From assembly GCF_000003195.3 (NCBI RefSeq), contig NC_012879.2, forward strand, positions 26,146,017-26,210,016: a stretch of DNA of 64,000 nt, in the 5' to 3' direction. Source of the DNA: Sorghum bicolor (lineage: Eukaryota > Streptophyta > Magnoliopsida > Poales > Poaceae). Both the position numbers and the translations under genes were made by a program. Shown here piece after piece: positions 12,107 through 22,498 of the stretch. How positions within the stretch are numbered: position 1 is the first letter of the stretch; every line of letters begins with the position of its first letter. The notes under the pieces are model-generated. The model was not told the origin of the DNA. It was given only the letters and a program-made list of their open reading frames with translations, and did not search any database.

Positions 12107-12523
12107 TCAGTCGTCCTGGGATTCGCTGGATGGCGTAGTCGGTGGTTTCGGCGGCGCCTCTTCTTCGTGTATAACTATCTTCTCTCTCCACACCTGACTT
12201 GGTGCTACTATCTCCTCAGGACAGTTCTGTTCAAGCTGTATGTCTTCAGACCTTACCACTTCTCCTTCGTAGTCTGCCCAACCATCCTTGATGATTTGCC
12301 TCCTCTGGTTGCGGTTGCGTTGTCTTCTTCTTGTCCTGACCTGCTTAGAGTCTTCAACTATATAGTTAGGGTCAGTAAAATAGCGGCGTACCTTCTCAGA
12401 GGGGAAGTGCATGTGGACTTCTTCAGTTCCAATGTAGATGATTGCTTTAACAGTGCTGAGGAACGATCTCTCAAGGATGATGGGTGGGTCATACTCGTCT
12501 TCTCCCATGTCAATAACCTTCAA
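12107..12523 (-). pseudogene. Second retropepsin-like ORF of element M
   Basis: The minus-strand ORF encodes about 138 residues. It has a flap-and-helix segment EYDPPIILERSFLSTVKAI, the position where retropepsins carry ILGRPFL, followed by a basic stretch (TRRRQRNRNQRR) and an acidic C-terminus ending SSESQDD. The N-terminal catalytic D-x-G lobe is not in this ORF. The counterpart in INT2 (43035-43469) keeps the usual ILGRPFL. It follows the first protease ORF directly, so the element carries two protease C-lobes in a row. Confidence 0.55.
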
Positions 12524-12930
12524 CCTTTCGGAATGTCTGATCTGCCATGTGGAGCTAGGTCATCCTTTTTGGTCAGAAACTGTGACTTAAGTCGATGATC
12601 TTGACCTCCTTGAACTGCAGTGACCATCTTAGCTGACTCGGTCCACATTTGCTTGTTCCTGTTCCTCCTGTTGGTCCTCTTCCTTGGTTCATGTCGGGAT
12701 TTCTCTGAGATTTGTGTAGTCTTATTCTTGAAGGAAAACGTCTTTCCTCCCCTTGATGTAGAGACTAATCTTGGCAGCACTGGGGCATACAAGGTGCCAA
12801 CTCGGACGCAGAGGTTCTTCAATATTTCCTTTGGGAAACTTTAGTGTCTGATCGACAACCGTGGGCATAATGTTGACGCTGTAGCCAAAGTCGTAGAGTT
12901 CTTCAGGGAAGTCCACCATGTTGATGGAGA
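12520..12930 (-). pseudogene. First retropepsin-like ORF of element M, broken
   Basis: The minus strand encodes YDFGYSVNIMP, matching the DFGSSVNIMP active-site segment of INT2 and the DLGAS segment of element P. Compared with INT2 the stretch holding ILGRPFL is missing (sequence jumps from LVCP to SAAKIS), and the frame changes near 12725-12822. The protein could not form a working protease lobe. The downstream part is basic and rich in K, R and N. Confidence 0.6.
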
Positions 12931-12999
12931 TCGGTATGACGGAGTGTCCTGGATCACCTCTCTGAGTAGTTAGACCTCTATTGATTCCAACCTTGATTT

Positions 13000-14800
13000 T
13001 GTTGAGGACGGTTGTAGTAGTAGTTGTTGTTGTTGTAGTTGACGATGTAGTTTACATCCTTGAGCATCTCAGGGCAGTGATTGCCTAAGTATCTAGTGTC
13101 TCCAGTGTGTTTGTGCTCGTAGATCCAAGCCCTTCACTTGGTGGAGTCTGGGAGTTGTAAAACTCCTTCAGGTTTTGCTCGAAGTGTACCTGCTTATAGA
13201 GGCAAGGCAGAGATCAAGTGCATGGGCCCTGTTGGTGAAAAACACCAACAGAACCAAAAGTGTATTGGTTCTTCTCTAACCTTAAACATAGTGAGCAAGA
13301 CAAAGTTGATGGATAATAAGATCATGAGTGTAGCGTTTAAAACATTTGTCAGATCAGATCGCTCGACCTAATGGAAAGATAATCTATCTATATTTATGTT
13401 TTGTTTATATCTTCCAAAGATTGAATGTGCAATGTTTTAGCTTACTAGGAACAAAGATTAAAGGACTAAACATGTTGAATTAATTGGGTTGGTTAATTTG
13501 GAGTTACAAATCATACATGTTTGTCTCTTTATTTTATGTGAACGCCAGAACCAAGGAGAAGCTTATAAAAGCGATAGTCAAGTACCTTAAGATGTTACCT
13601 TACTTGAAGAGTGATGGTACAGTATCACCATGTGGAAGCTTTCCTTTCTTAGCGGTTGTGCATCGTGTTTGTGGCACCCTCCATGGATCATCTCTTGTGT
13701 GCTATGCCTTCCTTGTGTAAATTGTTAACCTTCATGTGTCTCTCTATTTGTCTCCCATGTGAGTTTATCTCAGGACTTCGCAGGTCGATATTGAAAGTTT
13801 TCCTCCAGGGGTTAGTCCGACAAAATATACCAATGTCTACTGAAGCAGTTTTTAGTTCAGTAACCAAACTAGACTCCATGTCTAATCATATTAAGGAAGG
13901 CTATTTAATGTAAGCACCACGCTTAATTTAAATGCCAATGGAAGTATGTCGAGTACTTGCAAACCAACACTTGCTTGTGAATAGACAAAGGTAGCATGAC
14001 AGCGTTTATAGAGATCTACTCAGGTGGAGATGAAAAATAAGTTTAGTGTTTAGAAAAATTGAGCATGCCTTAAAAGTAGGGACAACCAACATAGCAACAT
14101 GGCAAAGGATGTTCTTATGTAAGGTATTTCTCCCAAGCTTGAATTTTGCAAAATTCAAGATTGGATGAATTTAATTCAATGTTGCATGATGATTGGTTGG
14201 GCATACCTTGCGCTTGTCATTCCTCGGATCTTCTTGCTCCAATCCTAGAAAGGTTAGTGACACGAATACCCGAAGGAATATTTCTACAATTATCTTTATA
14301 TGCTCAATACAAAAGGCAATGTTGCAAATAATTAAAAGCTCATGTTACGATCTGATAAGTGCTTGTGTTAGGACACTAAGCTCGTCCTTGGGAAACCATC
14401 AAATTATGTTGGTAAAGTGGTTTCCCCTCCAACACCAACCTAAGTGTGCCTATATCAAGATCGACTCAACAATATCTGCAATATTTATTGTAGACACATG
14501 CATCGACAACCACCCTTTTAAAGTTTTTATAAATAGAAAGGAAGAGGGGAATGGAGATGTCAAATGTGGTAAGGTTGGAGAGACCAATTGATTTTGGAGA
14601 TGTTTTATATGAGCAAGGACTTGGTGAGGTATTTATCAAAAATAACTTCCATGCTCACTGTTGTTTCTCTCATTCTCAAACTCCAAGGATGATTCTTCAT
14701 GAATGCTTAAAATTCCTCTAGGATTGTCTCTCAAGTTTGTTTTATCCATCCATTCAATGGTGATAGCACATGGATTTTTAAAGCCCTCTAGCCATTGATG
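13000..14800 (-). other. Non-coding stretch of element M shared with INT2 and element N
   Basis: No sense-strand ORF is convincing here. The DNA matches 40813-42330 in reverse and parts of 17054-18300. It holds two copies of the covarying hairpin: TAAGC-ACCAC-GCTTA at 13911-13925 and TAGAC-TCCAT-GTCTA at 13870-13884. Antisense ORFs at 13138-13371 and 14146-14591 also occur in the INT2 copy, but only because the DNA is homologous. Confidence 0.5.
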
Positions 14801-14809
14801 TTGCTCTTC

Positions 14810-15720
14810 TCAATCCTCCTTGTGGTCTTGGTGACTCTTATGCATGGGATGTCTAGAGAGATTCATAGGATCATCGGGAGGTTCAAGAGAAAGAGCATAG
14901 TAGAAATTATTAGGCTCAAGGATGGGTTTAAAGATAGGTTCGTATGAGTCATCAAAAGTGGGCGTAGAAGGGGAGAAGATGAGATTGTCTTCTAAACGGC
15001 TTTGCTCTCCTTCTATTGCATCACTTAAGATACCATCCTTGAGTCTTTCTAGATGTCCATCAAAGGGATTGGATTTGAGATGCTTTCTAAGAGATCTCTT
15101 CTTAGGAAGGTTCAGACTATATGTTCTCAAAGGTCTCTTATGAAGCAGTAAGTTTAAGCTCATCCCAAAATGAATTTCCAAAGGTAGAATTTCTTCTTCT
15201 CTTAGATTATTTTGGAGCACTACAAGTTTGGGTTGGATAGCCGAATCATGGGATTGAAATGTTTGGAAATCGGCTATTGAAACTTCCTTTCCTCGTTTGG
15301 GAGATGATTCCTTCTCTATCTCTATGATTTTTTTATGAAGACTAGTGCAAGAAGGATGTCCACAGATGAAGACATACCTTGCTTTACTAACAGATAAAGA
15401 AAGAAAAACTCTACCAAAGGTTATATGATTAAGACCAATGTGAAAATATCGAGGAAAACATGGTCTTGTAGGGCTAGGTTTAAACCAGAATTTATAGAAA
15501 GATTAAAAGATTCCCTAGGTGTAGCTAAAAGTTCATTATCTTCTTGATTAAAAGATAGGACCTCGGCTATAGAAAAGGGTTGGTTTTGACCTATTGCAAT
15601 CAACTCCGGACATAGATCATAATTAGGGGCAAAGAAAGGACTTGTTGACTCTCATGGTCTATGGCTAGTCTCCGAAGGTACAAAAAATTCAATAATAGGT
15701 GTGGAATTTGAGTTATCCAT
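14810..15720 (-). pseudogene. Leader ORF of element M, unrecognised, broken
   Basis: On the minus strand an ATG at 15720 starts MDNSNSTPIIEFF, the position of gag in related elements (R starts MENQNSKSIHEF). The frame then breaks several times; the longest piece (15220-14810, about 136 residues) is rich in proline, lysine, leucine and acidic residues, with a run IFSPSTPTFDDSYEPIFKP. I do not recognise a Gag core or zinc knuckle in it. It may be an eroded gag or a protein special to this non-autonomous family. Confidence 0.4.
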
Positions 15721-15815
15721 AAAGATGGAAAAATAAAAAGATAAAAGAATAAAAGTATAAAAGTATAATACAAGATAATAGCAATACTAAAAGTTATCTC
15801 AGCAAACCGTCTTTC

Positions 15816-15833
15816 TCCCCGGCAACGATGCCA
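15816..15833 (-). promoter_or_regulatory. Primer-binding site of element M (tRNA-Asp type)
   Basis: The minus strand reads TGGCATCGTTGCCGGGGA, two mismatches from the 3' end complement of plant tRNA-Asp(GUC), TGGCGCCGTTGCCGGGGA. It starts 8 bases after the LTR end. Confidence 0.8.
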
Positions 15834-15841
15834 AAAATGCT

Positions 15842-17053
15842 TGTTGATATTTGGTAACGCCATTAGGAAATGATCCGCAAGCGCACGGATATCGGTGAGC
15901 ACTTCACCCGGGAGGTTATCGAGAGTATCGTATTTATATTTTTACCACTGGGAGAAAGCGTGCATCTGACTAACCAAATTTATTGCTACTACCATTTAGG
16001 CTACAAAAAATGTGATTCAATGTGAGCGATGTATAGAGAAGACTACAACCGTAGTCTCGTTCTAACCTTGGTAAGGATGATCTACTGTTCTATTGGGGAG
16101 GCTGACGGAATCTAGACACCATAGAGGATATTCGACCCGCACCTATAAACCCTACCCATCCTGCTAACGAGATGTGGGCTGCAAAGGTAACTCGGAAATT
16201 TCATGTTGCTCGCTACTACCACGGTCCAGCTAGTCAGGGGATATCTATGAGTACCCTAGCCCAAACACCACGTTTACGCTAGCAATGATTACTCTAAACT
16301 CAACCGGAAGAGATTAAAGTAAACTCGTAAACCAAAGAATAATAAAACAAGAACTTACTTGAATTTAGAAGTCGAATTACTGAAGAATCCTAGGAGCAAG
16401 CCTCGGGTTAGGAGAACTTGATCCCGCAGGTATAACCTCGGAGTAGACACCGACAAGCCGGGCTTCCTTCGATTTACACCTCCACTCTATCTCTCTCAAT
16501 CTAGTAGATCTAGTCTACTCTCACATTGGATGCTAAGCCCTAAGTCTATTTAGAGGAGAGGTTATCCTTCGAGGGCACCTCTCAACTCGATGATGAACTT
16601 GTTCTCCTCCAGGGGCCAGGGGGTCTGCTTATATAGTCCCCTCAAGTGAATCTGGGCCGTCGGATCAAACCGACATTGATTGAACGGTTATCCTTGATCC
16701 TTTAGGTCGGTGGAGCGTAATCCGTGAGACGGGTCCTGATTAGACTCTGCACCAGGGCGGACGCCCTAGGGGGGAGGGCGAGCGCCCTGCCCACGGGCCC
16801 GATCACCTTCCTATTCGTTCCCGTGGCTTCTGGAGTCTTCTAGATGATAGAAAATTGTATGACACGTTAATATCTCTATGTAAACCCGACATGTGGGCCT
16901 TTCTTCCATATTTCCTGATAACTGCAGAAATAGACAAACACCAAAACTCGTGGAATTCTGTCAGATAAAACCCTAAGTCTGGGTGTTAGTTGCATTTGGA
17001 TCTTTTTCTTTATTTATTTGATGATTATATTTGGTACTTAAGGACCGTCAACA
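15842..17053 (-). repeat. 5' LTR of element M (1.21 kb)
   Basis: On the minus strand it runs from TGTTGACGGTCCTTAAG at 17053 to ATATCAACA at 15842. It has a TATA box at 16628-16635, GGGTTTTATCTGACAG near its start, and the AAAC-ACCAC-GTTT hairpin at 16263-16275. It is the same subfamily as the solo LTR split at 26766/46889 and the LTR of element R. GTCAC (17054-17058) would be its TSD; the partner is not seen. Confidence 0.85.
16628..16635 (-). promoter_or_regulatory. TATA box of the element M LTR
   Basis: TATATAAG on the minus strand, in the context GACTATATAAGCAGACCCCC shared with the other LTRs. Confidence 0.65.
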
Positions 17054-18327
17054 GTCACCTTTTCATCATTCAATGAAACTATAGAAAATTACATGCTCTT
17101 CACTCATCAACCTTTTCCAGACTTCTTTGATTAATTTGCGGTTGATGAGCTGGGGTCTATTTGAGATGCAATAATGTTCACTTAAAAACTTCTTCTCCAA
17201 TAGATTAAGGTTGTTCTTTCCTGCAAAACATTAATGGACACATACCCGAGGGAATAGCAAGATTAAAATACGAGTTTTGTTGTCCATATATTTTTTTTAT
17301 TTTCTTCTATGCTAATCAAGATGATATATGGTTTAAGATTATTTAGCATAAATTGTGTCTTTTGTGTTTTATGTTGTTGTTGCAATCTATCATGGTTCAA
17401 GGAAAAGATAACTTGTAACAAAAGATAAATGGATAAATATTACTACTCACAAGTTGAACTTTTTGTGCAAAGTTATCATCTGCCTTAATTCATCTCCGGT
17501 GTGAACTTATCACTTGACTTTCCCAGATTAATCTAAATTTTTCTTGTAGGGGTTAGTCTAGCAAAATATTCAAATATCTACTACAGCATACTAGCGGCTC
17601 AAAAATCAACTTAGACACCACGTCTAATTTGATTAAAGATGACATTTTAACCACGTCTAATTAAAAGCCTTTCAGAGCAAGATCATCACTACTAAACTAG
17701 GCACCATACTTTATTTAAGAGATAAATGAAACTACTCCAAACCTAAACATATACTATAGCAAACAAAGGTGACATGAAAGCATTATAGAGATTTATTCAG
17801 ATAGAGATAAAAGAGCATGATCATGGTGAGTTTTTTTATAATGCTTGTGAGATGAATATATGAAATGGAACAAGTTATGGCTGAGGAATTTTAAAGTAAA
17901 TAGTGTGAATATATGGATTAATGTAAACATGCAATGGAATGTAAAAGATAACTACTCATAATTGTTCAAGTCCATAAGCAAGACTTTCTCACCTTTATTT
18001 GATCATACTTACCATGACTCACATTTTGAAATTTGTGAGTGATGCAACATCTTTTTTCACATCACTTGAGATATGAATTGAAATCCTATGACGTCGACCT
18101 CTTTCTCCAACATTGGATTTGTTATGTTTCTTCTTATTTTGTCGGGGCATGCCGGAAGGTCATAAACCGGTCATTTATTACCCTCCATAAGATATAAAAG
18201 TAGACAAACAACGGTAATCCTTCTTGAGCAGGGGTTAATGGTTATCTCCATCACATAATTGAGTATAAGTCTATCAATGTTCCATAATTGCCTAGCTACC
18301 TTCTGCGGCAACAGCACCAAAAATGCT
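17054..18327 (-). mobile_element. Element N, internal leader region (minus strand, truncated)
   Basis: This 1.27-kb stretch lies between the LTR of M and the PBS of N. It has no credible ORF. It is related to the non-coding part of M (14100-14300) and INT2 and carries the hairpin TTAGAC-ACCAC-GTCTAA at 17611-17627. The rest of N is missing because M inserted at 17053. Confidence 0.55.
18302..18319 (-). promoter_or_regulatory. Decayed primer-binding site of element N
   Basis: The minus strand reads TGGTGCTGTTGCCGCAGA, which keeps 14 of 18 bases of the tRNA-Asp(GUC) complement and stands 8 bases after the LTR end. Confidence 0.55.
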
Positions 18328-19719
18328 TGTTGGTATAAATTAACTGTACTCCTTTTAAATAATATTTAAGTAAGATTATCCGCAAGCGCACAGATATCGT
18401 AGCAATGCTACATTTTACCCGAGGGGTTTTAAATATCGTATCCACAGGGAAGGTCTATATGTAGGACTTATAACTATAATTTATACAATTGATTTGAATG
18501 ATAGACCATAACTAGATTCCTACTCATAATAGGGATATGTCACTTGATAAAAGATATAAGATAAATAATGATCAGTCATCATAAATAGATAAATATCAGA
18601 GCTCTTCTAGTCATAGTAATAGCTAGCCATAGGATAAACTTAGGAAGAAATATTAAGGTAATTCTATAACTACATCAATGAATAACTCTAATTAGTGCAA
18701 TTACATCTGGAAATCATTGTTAAGTCAGCCCTATATCATAATCACATGCAAAGAGGCATCAACTAATGAGGGTTTTAAGATGCAACCGTCACCTCCTTCA
18801 CGACCGCGCCCAAGCTAGTCCTATGTACGGGGGGTAGACTACAGAGGAACCAACGCAGCTGTCACCTATGCGGACTACCACACGACCCGGCACGTCAGGG
18901 TGCCCTCGCAAATAAACAAGATATCTAGACACCACGTCTACATATTGTCTACCATCCACCAATTGATTGGGTAAACGCTATACGAGCAATTACATGAATT
19001 CAATAAGATCAAACCAACTATCCTATACATATAATCAAAGTAGACAATGACTATGGCAATTAAGAATATAAGAGAATAAGAACGATATTGCCTGAATTAT
19101 AATAATGAATACAATAAGAGAAAGGTACTAGAGCTATACCGAACTCCACGCTCCAGACAGGCGCCAGGGGCTTTGGATCCCGCTGAAGAACTAGAACTCT
19201 TCTACTTCTAACCTAACTAGGCTAAAACTATGAACTAGAGAGGATCTGATGAACTAGAGAAGGCTCTTGATGAATGGATCTATAAATGACTTGGTGCCTT
19301 CACGGAGGGTGGTCTGCCCCTTTATTTATAGCCCAGTGGGATCGACGTGCGCTGCAGGATCAAACTGACTTAACCAAGGGCCAAGATGACTCCTTAGGGG
19401 GGCCGAAACCCTAACAGGGGGTGCCGGCCGGCGCCATGGTGGGGATTGCCGTCCCCACCTAGCGGCCTCTGGCCCTCAGTTTCTTTTGGTGTCTTCTTGA
19501 TCCTTCCCACGTCTTGTTTGTGATATTGCTATGGCGGATAAGTTTCGTGTTTATTTTGCACTTGAATCCCTCTTTTTAGCTTTTCTAGAATTCACTCTGG
19601 AAAATACAGAATATGCAAAACTTGTGGAAATTGTCAGATAAAACCCTAGACTAGTGTGTTTTCATGTTTTCCTCCAGATCTAAAGTTATAATAAAAATTG
19701 ATGTTATCGATCATCAACA
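18328..19719 (-). repeat. 5' LTR of element N (1.39 kb)
   Basis: On the minus strand it runs from TGTTGATGATCG at 19719 to TTATACCAACA at 18328. It keeps the family block GGGTTTTATCTGACA near its start and the hairpin TAGAC-ACCAC-GTCTA at 18926-18940. It is more diverged than the LTRs of M and R. It interrupts LTR W. Confidence 0.7.
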
Positions 19720-20855
19720 ACGTACAAGGATCCTCTAAGTCCTAGCACTAGACTGTCACTCTCTGTTGGGCGTCAAGTTGTGCGGCAAGAAGTTAGCAAA
19801 GGTAAGAGCTAGTTTAGACACCACGTCTATGCTATTCTAACTACTCGGACATTTAGCTAAAGAACCGAGCACTTCAACAAAGTAAAGCAATGCACCAGAC
19901 AAGGAGAGTAATAAACTTAAATTACTAAGCCGGAATATAAATACTAGAAAGACTCGGATGAGAACTTACAAGAAGAGTCGCTTCCGCTGAGGCGCTCCAT
20001 AGAGAAGACTCCCGACAGGCCAGGACTCCTCCTTGGAAGCTCCTCACTCCCTTCCCTCTATTCTCACAACAAAGATACTAATGTACTCTTTCTTCCTAAG
20101 ATGGCACACTTTCTAATAAAGGACTAGGGGGTATTTATAGGGGAGGTGGAGTAGCCCCTACTCTAGTGCCACGTCAGCGATCCACGTGACCTCCGCCATG
20201 CACTATTGGATCAAACCGACCTTGGAACCGACTTTAGATGGATGGTGTGGATGATCATTACGTGGATAGCATGCTTGAGTCGATGGGAGGCCAACCGACC
20301 TAGTGGGGCTCCACCAGGGGATCGACCGATCCCCCTATGGAGGGTCGGCCCAGCTAGTGTAGGTTGGGTGGAGTCCCCACCTGTCATAGAGTGCAGCTCC
20401 ACTTCTAGTTTTTCCTTTGTCACGTTGGTTCATTTCCGGTGGGCCCATTGATCCATGTGCTTTCCATGCTAGACTTCAGAAGGATGGCTCCTTAGTACCT
20501 GAGGGTGGAGAATAGCTTTAGAGGACTTCTCCTAGGTCATTGCAAGGTGTCACACCGTGGTCCCACAGGGGAGGGCTCAGCCGATCCCCCCTGTGTGGGT
20601 CTAGGGTGTCAGCCCTTGCTTGTCCTCTTTAGCTTGCTCTGATGTTGATGCTCTTGAACTTGTGTTTCTCTGTCATCTTCATTCTTTCTCATTCATGCTC
20701 ATAGATATTGGCAATTTCATGTTAAATACCTGCAACCAAATAATGTCATGTACATGTGGAACCAAGTTAATTTGCACCTATGTCACTACTTGTTTGGATG
20801 ACATTTCCCTCAATTTGGGAAAAAATGTTGACGGTTCTGCTAGGTAAAAACATGT
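19720..20855 (-). repeat. LTR W, partial (minus strand)
   Basis: A further minus-strand LTR-like stretch, cut at 19719 by N. It has a TATA motif at 20131-20140 (CTATAAATAC on the minus strand) followed downstream by the TAGAC-GTGGT-GTCTA hairpin (19815-19829), the same order as in the Athila-like LTRs. The upstream border is not clear; I place it near 20850. The ORFs at 20206-20451 and 20211-20423 are not supported. Confidence 0.45.
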
Positions 20856-21371
20856 CATAGTTACCGTAAACAACTAGCAGCTTGTGGTTTTCTTCCCGCG
20901 TGACGTCGGTGCACGCCGATGGTGGTGACTGCAGTAAGGGAAGCCAGCAATGTTCACTTTCCTTGCCACCGTCCTTTCTTTCTGTGTTGCTTTTTCCCTT
21001 CTAGGATTATGGTTTGGATCCTTCCAGATAGGGTCCCTCCATACTCTGTTGTTTAGGGTTAGGATTTTTTTATTCCAACTCAAAGTTCGTTCACACTTTT
21101 TTTTCATGTTCTTTCGAGTTTAATCCAAAAACAAAATCAGATAAACTGCCTTTACTTTTCCCTGTTAGGGTTTGATGGATCCGCATTGGTAGAACTTACA
21201 GGACTTCTAGCGGTAGATTGGCATCGGGTTGAACTCCTCGGCGTCGCGGACGTTGAGGATGAAATGACGACGAGTCGATGCGGAGGCTGTGACAAAATCT
21301 AGTGGCACTTCCCGTCACTCTGCCCTTGAAAACGGATTAGGGTTTGGAGAGTAGGGCGTGGTGGCTACCGT
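20856..21371. other. About 0.5 kb not assigned to any element
   Basis: This stretch lies between LTR W and the CACTA terminus. Read on the minus strand it begins with a GC-rich region with CCTAATCC-type motifs, a possible splice donor (CTGTAAGTTC near 21200), and a Lys/Arg-rich ORF of 77 codons (21107-20874). The layout could be the first exon and intron of a gene or of an older transposon. I recognise no protein. Confidence 0.3.
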
Positions 21372-21397
21372 CACTACTACAGAACAGGCCTTTGGTC
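21372..21397 (+). repeat. 5' terminal inverted repeat of the CACTA element
   Basis: The sequence opens with CACTACTACAGAACAGGCC, the CACTA-type end that the transposase binds and cuts. The matching 3' end is outside the window. Confidence 0.85.
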
Positions 21398-21535
21398 AGT
21401 TGAACAAAATGAACAATAATCTCGGCCCAATCAGCGTCCAGGACAAAAACATCTCTACACCCGGTTGGTGAGAACAACCGGGACTTAAAGTCCCCTGCCC
21501 AACGGCTATGGTGTCAGAGATCAGCAGAAGGGACC

Positions 21536-21735
21536 TTTAGTCTCGGTTGGTATCCCCAACCGGGATTAAAGCCTAGCCTTTAGTCCCGGTTGGTATCCCC
21601 AACCGAGAGTAAAGCCCAGCCTTTAGTCCCGGTTGGTAACACCAACCGGGATTAAAAGTTGTTGTCTTGGTCCGTCTCACCGGCCAGGACTAATGTTGGA
21701 CTTTAGTCCCGGTTGTTAAATGGAACCGGGACAAA
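21536..21735 (+). repeat. Subterminal inverted repeats of the CACTA element
   Basis: Four hairpins have the pattern TTTAGTCCCGGTTGG ... CCAACCGGGATTAAA (about 21536-21570, 21579-21615, 21621-21656, 21701-21734). In CACTA elements such repeats are binding sites for the element-encoded TNPA-like protein. Loops are GTATCCC or GTAACA, and arms differ by single changes. Confidence 0.85.
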
Positions 21736-22076
21736 ATGTCCTACCCCATATTTGAACTCTTCTTCTTCCCCTGGCCGAGCCCATCGATCTTCACTCTTTT
21801 GTTGTGCACTTCATTTGCAGTTGCTTGTTCTTGCTCTTATCTCCAGCTATTGATTCATTTCATCATTTCTACGCCGTCATCGACTTGTTAAGAGGTCACT
21901 AGCTTCATCTTCTCAACATTTAGCAGCAGCATATGTCATTTCCTAGTGCTATGTTTGTTGTTTTTTATTTTATGGTTTTTTAAGAGGTCATTAGCTTCAT
22001 CGTCTTCTCAACATCGACGTGTTTTTTTAGAGTAATAGTGATACTATGTTTTTTATTTTAATTAGTTTAGAAAAAA

Positions 22077-22490
22077 TTAAAAACATATAATACTTTAATT
22101 TGCAATATTTGACTGAGTTAATTAGTTAATTATAACTAGTATGCATATCACATTTCATGATTATTTAGAAAAATAAAGAATTTTTGTGCTTTTTTAATTT
22201 TGCTTGTTTAGAGAAATTAGAAATAGAGATTTTTAGGTTTTTTGTTACTTTAATTTCTCTATTAAAAATTAGAAACTTATATTTCTTTAAATTTGCAATT
22301 TATGACATGGTTAATTAGTTAATTATAACTAGTATGCATGTCGCATTTCATGATTAGTTAGAAAAATAGAGAACTTTTATGTCTTTTTAATTTTGCTGGT
22401 TTAGAAAAATTAGAAATAGAGAATTTTAGGTTATTTGTTACTTTAATTTCTCTATAAAAAATTAGAAACTTATAATACTTTATGTTGTAA
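22077..22490 (+). repeat. Tandem duplication of about 193 bp in the CACTA intron
   Basis: The block with TTAATTAGTTAATTATAACTAG occurs at about 22118 and again at about 22311, with matching sequence on both sides, ending just before the AG of the likely acceptor at 22491-22495. The units differ by small changes, so the duplication is not recent. Confidence 0.65.
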
Positions 22491-22498
22491 TGCAGACA

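Larger units (their letters stand above)
10776..17053 (-). mobile_element. Element M: non-autonomous Athila-like retrotransposon (minus strand)
   Basis: On the minus strand the order is 5' LTR (17053 to 15842), tRNA-Asp-type PBS, a leader with an unrecognised ORF, two protease-like ORFs, a CTTGGGGGAG hairpin and the 3' non-coding module. It aligns through most of its length with INT2 of the compound element (40813-44920) in reverse orientation. No reverse transcriptase or integrase is present, so it would need proteins from a partner. Its 3' LTR is not in the window because LTR X cuts it at 10776. It lies in element N. Confidence 0.75.

Noticed and set aside
13138..13371. ORF with a homologue on the opposite strand at 42095-42328
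   Set aside because: Both are antisense to homologous elements M and INT2; the likeness is inherited DNA similarity, with no sign of coding constraint.
14146..14591. ORFs homologous to the minus-strand ORF at 40966-41259
   Set aside because: These are antisense to the element and frameshifted between copies, lying in the non-coding part.
20206..20451. ORF of 81 codons beside LTR W
   Set aside because: It overlaps an opposite-strand ORF, has no domain, and lies within LTR-like sequence.
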